The position numbers and the translations under genes were made by a program. Shown here in pieces: positions 13,799-15,151 of a DNA stretch of 15,151 bases (its first letter is position 1; the number at the start of each line of letters is the position of its first letter). The stretch spans positions 1-15,151 of the forward strand of contig SCTU01000270.1 in the NCBI GenBank assembly GCA_004297315.1, given 5' to 3'. This DNA comes from Dehalococcoidia bacterium (GTDB lineage Bacteria; Chloroflexota; Dehalococcoidia; UBA2979). Below the pieces are notes generated by a model. The model saw nothing but the letters and a program-made list of their open reading frames with translations. It searched no databases and was not told where the DNA came from.

Positions 13799-13913
13799 GC
13801 GCACCTCCGCGCGGATCGTAGCGGACGGCCCTCGTAGTGACGCGCGGTCCCTCCTCACGTCGCACGGACGAGGCAGGCCGTACCATCGACGTTGGACATT
13901 TTGAGGAGTCCTC
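13799..13913. promoter_or_regulatory. divergent region between the stress-protein and radical SAM genes
   Basis: Candidate -10 hexamers are TACGAT on the minus strand (complement of 13815-13820, but very close to the start) and TACCAT on the plus strand (13881-13886). Neither has a good -35. The Shine-Dalgarno GAGGAG (13903-13908) fixes the GTG at 13914. I see no other structure. Confidence 0.3.
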
Positions 13914-15151
13914 GTGACCGCAGTCGCGCCCCTGCCTCTCACCTTCGGTACGCTCCCGGGGCGCGCACACCTGCCCGCGCCCGAGGGCGGGGCGCGCGTG
14001 CTCCTGATCTCGACCTACGAACTCGGGCACCAGCCGCTCGGCCTCGCAGCCGCAGCGGCGGCCCTGCGTGCTGCGGGGCATGACGTGCGCACTCTTGACG
14101 TCGCCGTCGAGCCATTGCCTGCGGCCGCGATCCGGGACGTCGACCTCGTCGCGATCTCGGTGCCGATGCACACAGCCGCGCGGATCGGCCTGCAAGTCGC
14201 CGAGGCAATCCGCGAGGCCGGAATCGAGGCACGCATCGCCTGCTTCGGCCTTTACGCCTCGCCACTTGCCGGTCAGCTTGGGCGGCGCGGCATCGAGGTG
14301 ATCGGCGGTGAGTACGAGGCCGGCCTGGTCGCGCTGGCGGGCCAGGTGGCGGCACGCGAGACGGGTGCCTTCCCCGGCGCAGGCGCGAAGCCCTCCCTCG
14401 CTCGCCAGCGGTATCTCGTCCCGGACCGCCGCGGGCTGCCGGCACTCGACCGGTACGCGCAGGTGCGGCGGGCGGACGGCCAACACCTCGCCGGGTATGC
14501 GGAGGCCACACGTGGCTGCGCCCACACCTGCCGGCACTGCCCGATCACGCCCGTCTACGGCGGCGCGCTTCGTCTCGTCCAGCCCGAGGTTGTCCTCGCC
14601 GACATCACCCAACAGGTCGAGGCGGGCGCGGCGCACATCACTTTCGGCGACCCGGACTTCCTGAACGCGGTACCGCACAGCCTCGCGATCATCGAGGAGG
14701 CGCACCGCCGCTGGCCGGCGCTCTCCTTCGATGTGACGGTGAAGGTAGAACACCTCATCGAGCACGCGGGGGCGCTCTCTCGCCTGCGCGCGGCCGGCGT
14801 CATCTGGATCACAAGCGCCTTCGAGTCGTGCAACGACGACATCCTCCGGCGCCTTGACAAGGGTCACGACGTCGCCGACATGCGGCGCGCACTCGCGCTT
14901 ACCCACGCGGCAGGGCTCCCCGTACGCCCGACCTGGGTCGCGTTCACGCCGTGGACGGCGCTCGATGACATCGCCGCGATGTTCGATTTCATCGCGGAGC
15001 AGCGTCTGCAACGCGCGGTGCAATCCGTGCAGTACGGCCTGCGGCTCCTGCTGCCCCCGGGGTCTCCGCTGAACGATCTCCTTGCGGGCGAGGGCCGCCT
15101 CGGGCCCTTCGACGAAACGCTGCTCACCTACACCTGGCGCAGCCTCGACCC
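13914..15151 (+). CDS. radical SAM protein with B12-binding-like N-terminal domain, cut by window edge (CUAEP/CCAEP-tail-like)
   Basis: The frame is open from GTG 13914 to the right edge (412 codons), with Shine-Dalgarno GAGGAG five bases upstream. Residues about 28-150 form a Rossmann-like domain (VLLISTYELGHQPLGLAAAA) as in cobalamin-binding radical SAM proteins, but without the DxHxxG motif, so base-on or no B12 binding is possible. The radical SAM cluster motif is RGCAHTCRHCP with Cys202, Cys206 and Cys209. It is followed by QPEVVLADITQQVEAGAAHI, FGDPDF, VTVKVEHLIEH, FESCNDDILRRLDKGH and VAFTPWTALDD, a typical partial TIM barrel. The stretch from the Cys motif through TPWT recalls the CUAEP/CCAEP-tail radical SAM group, whose C-terminus carries a Cys-Cys or Cys-Sec motif; that end is outside the window. 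The substrate is unknown. Confidence 0.88.
   Translation, partial: MTAVAPLPLTFGTLPGRAHLPAPEGGARVLLISTYELGHQPLGLAAAAAALRAAGHDVRTLDVAVEPLPAAAIRDVDLVAISVPMHTAARIGLQVAEAIREAGIEARIACFGLYASPLAGQLGRRGIEVIGGEYEAGLVALAGQVAARETGAFPGAGAKPSLARQRYLVPDRRGLPALDRYAQVRRADGQHLAGYAEATRGCAHTCRHCPITPVYGGALRLVQPEVVLADITQQVEAGAAHITFGDPDFLNAVPHSLAIIEEAHRRWPALSFDVTVKVEHLIEHAGALSRLRAAGVIWITSAFESCNDDILRRLDKGHDVADMRRALALTHAAGLPVRPTWVAFTPWTALDDIAAMFDFIAEQRLQRAVQSVQYGLRLLLPPGSPLNDLLAGEGRLGPFDETLLTYTWRSLD

Noticed and set aside
13644..15023. Long minus-strand frame opposite the radical SAM gene
   Set aside because: The plus strand has the Cys-x3-Cys-x2-Cys motif and a Shine-Dalgarno-supported start; the mirror frame is Arg/Asp-rich without a fold.
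1..15151. Search by eye for CRISPR arrays, insertion sequences, tRNAs and phage genes
   Set aside because: No regular direct repeats, transposase motifs, tRNA cloverleaf sequences or phage structural genes were seen.

Overview
This window is dense, strongly GC-rich bacterial chromosome (GC judged by eye, not computed). I see no phage, insertion sequence, tRNA, rRNA or CRISPR. Genes are tightly packed, with stop/start overlaps of 1 to 4 bases, several GTG or TTG starts, and mostly weak but recognisable Shine-Dalgarno sites. Six products carry an N-terminal lipobox signal peptide. The mix fits a high-GC Chloroflexota-like lineage (Thermomicrobia or Dehalococcoidia/Tepidiforma type), with Actinomycetota as the alternative: lipoprotein wall enzymes, an MprF split into two genes, thiXYZ with an MTH1187-type protein, and a large Rossmann/radical SAM protein. 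The taxonomic call is an inference of low to moderate confidence.

Region 1 (1-6448) concerns the cell envelope. A minus-strand operon encodes a cell-wall amidase lipoprotein, a NodB polysaccharide deacetylase lipoprotein and an alpha/beta hydrolase lipoprotein cut by the left edge. Divergent from it is a D-Ala-D-Ala carboxypeptidase lipoprotein. That gene converges on a second minus-strand pair, a DUF2156/MprF-type synthase (6 membrane spans plus catalytic domain) overlapping a YbhN/MprF-type flippase-like membrane protein. Together the pair looks like a split MprF. The region therefore encodes turnover of peptidoglycan and modification of lipid head groups at the outer face of the membrane.

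Region 2 (6586-9942) starts with a 52-residue YHS-like Cys protein. A promoter candidate and a TPP (thiamine pyrophosphate) riboswitch follow. The riboswitch precedes a four-gene operon: MTH1187-type thiamine-binding protein, ThiX permease, ThiY binding lipoprotein and ThiZ ATPase. The leader can fold over the ribosome binding site of the first gene.

Region 3 (9994-11971) holds a YqgE/AlgH protein, then a compact cobalamin riboswitch whose 3' hairpin covers the Shine-Dalgarno site of an orphan btuF-type B12-binding lipoprotein, then a convergent 61-residue membrane protein that may be translated without a leader.

Region 4 (12092-15151) holds a CaCA-type cation antiporter, a convergent universal stress protein and, divergent from that, a radical SAM protein with a B12-binding-like N-terminal domain. 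This last gene runs off the right edge and resembles the CUAEP/CCAEP-tail group, some of which are selenoproteins.

The most useful observations are the two vitamin riboswitches 3.9 kb apart that use the same ribosome-binding-site masking design, the split MprF operon, and the truncated radical SAM gene whose missing C-terminus decides whether it encodes a selenoprotein.
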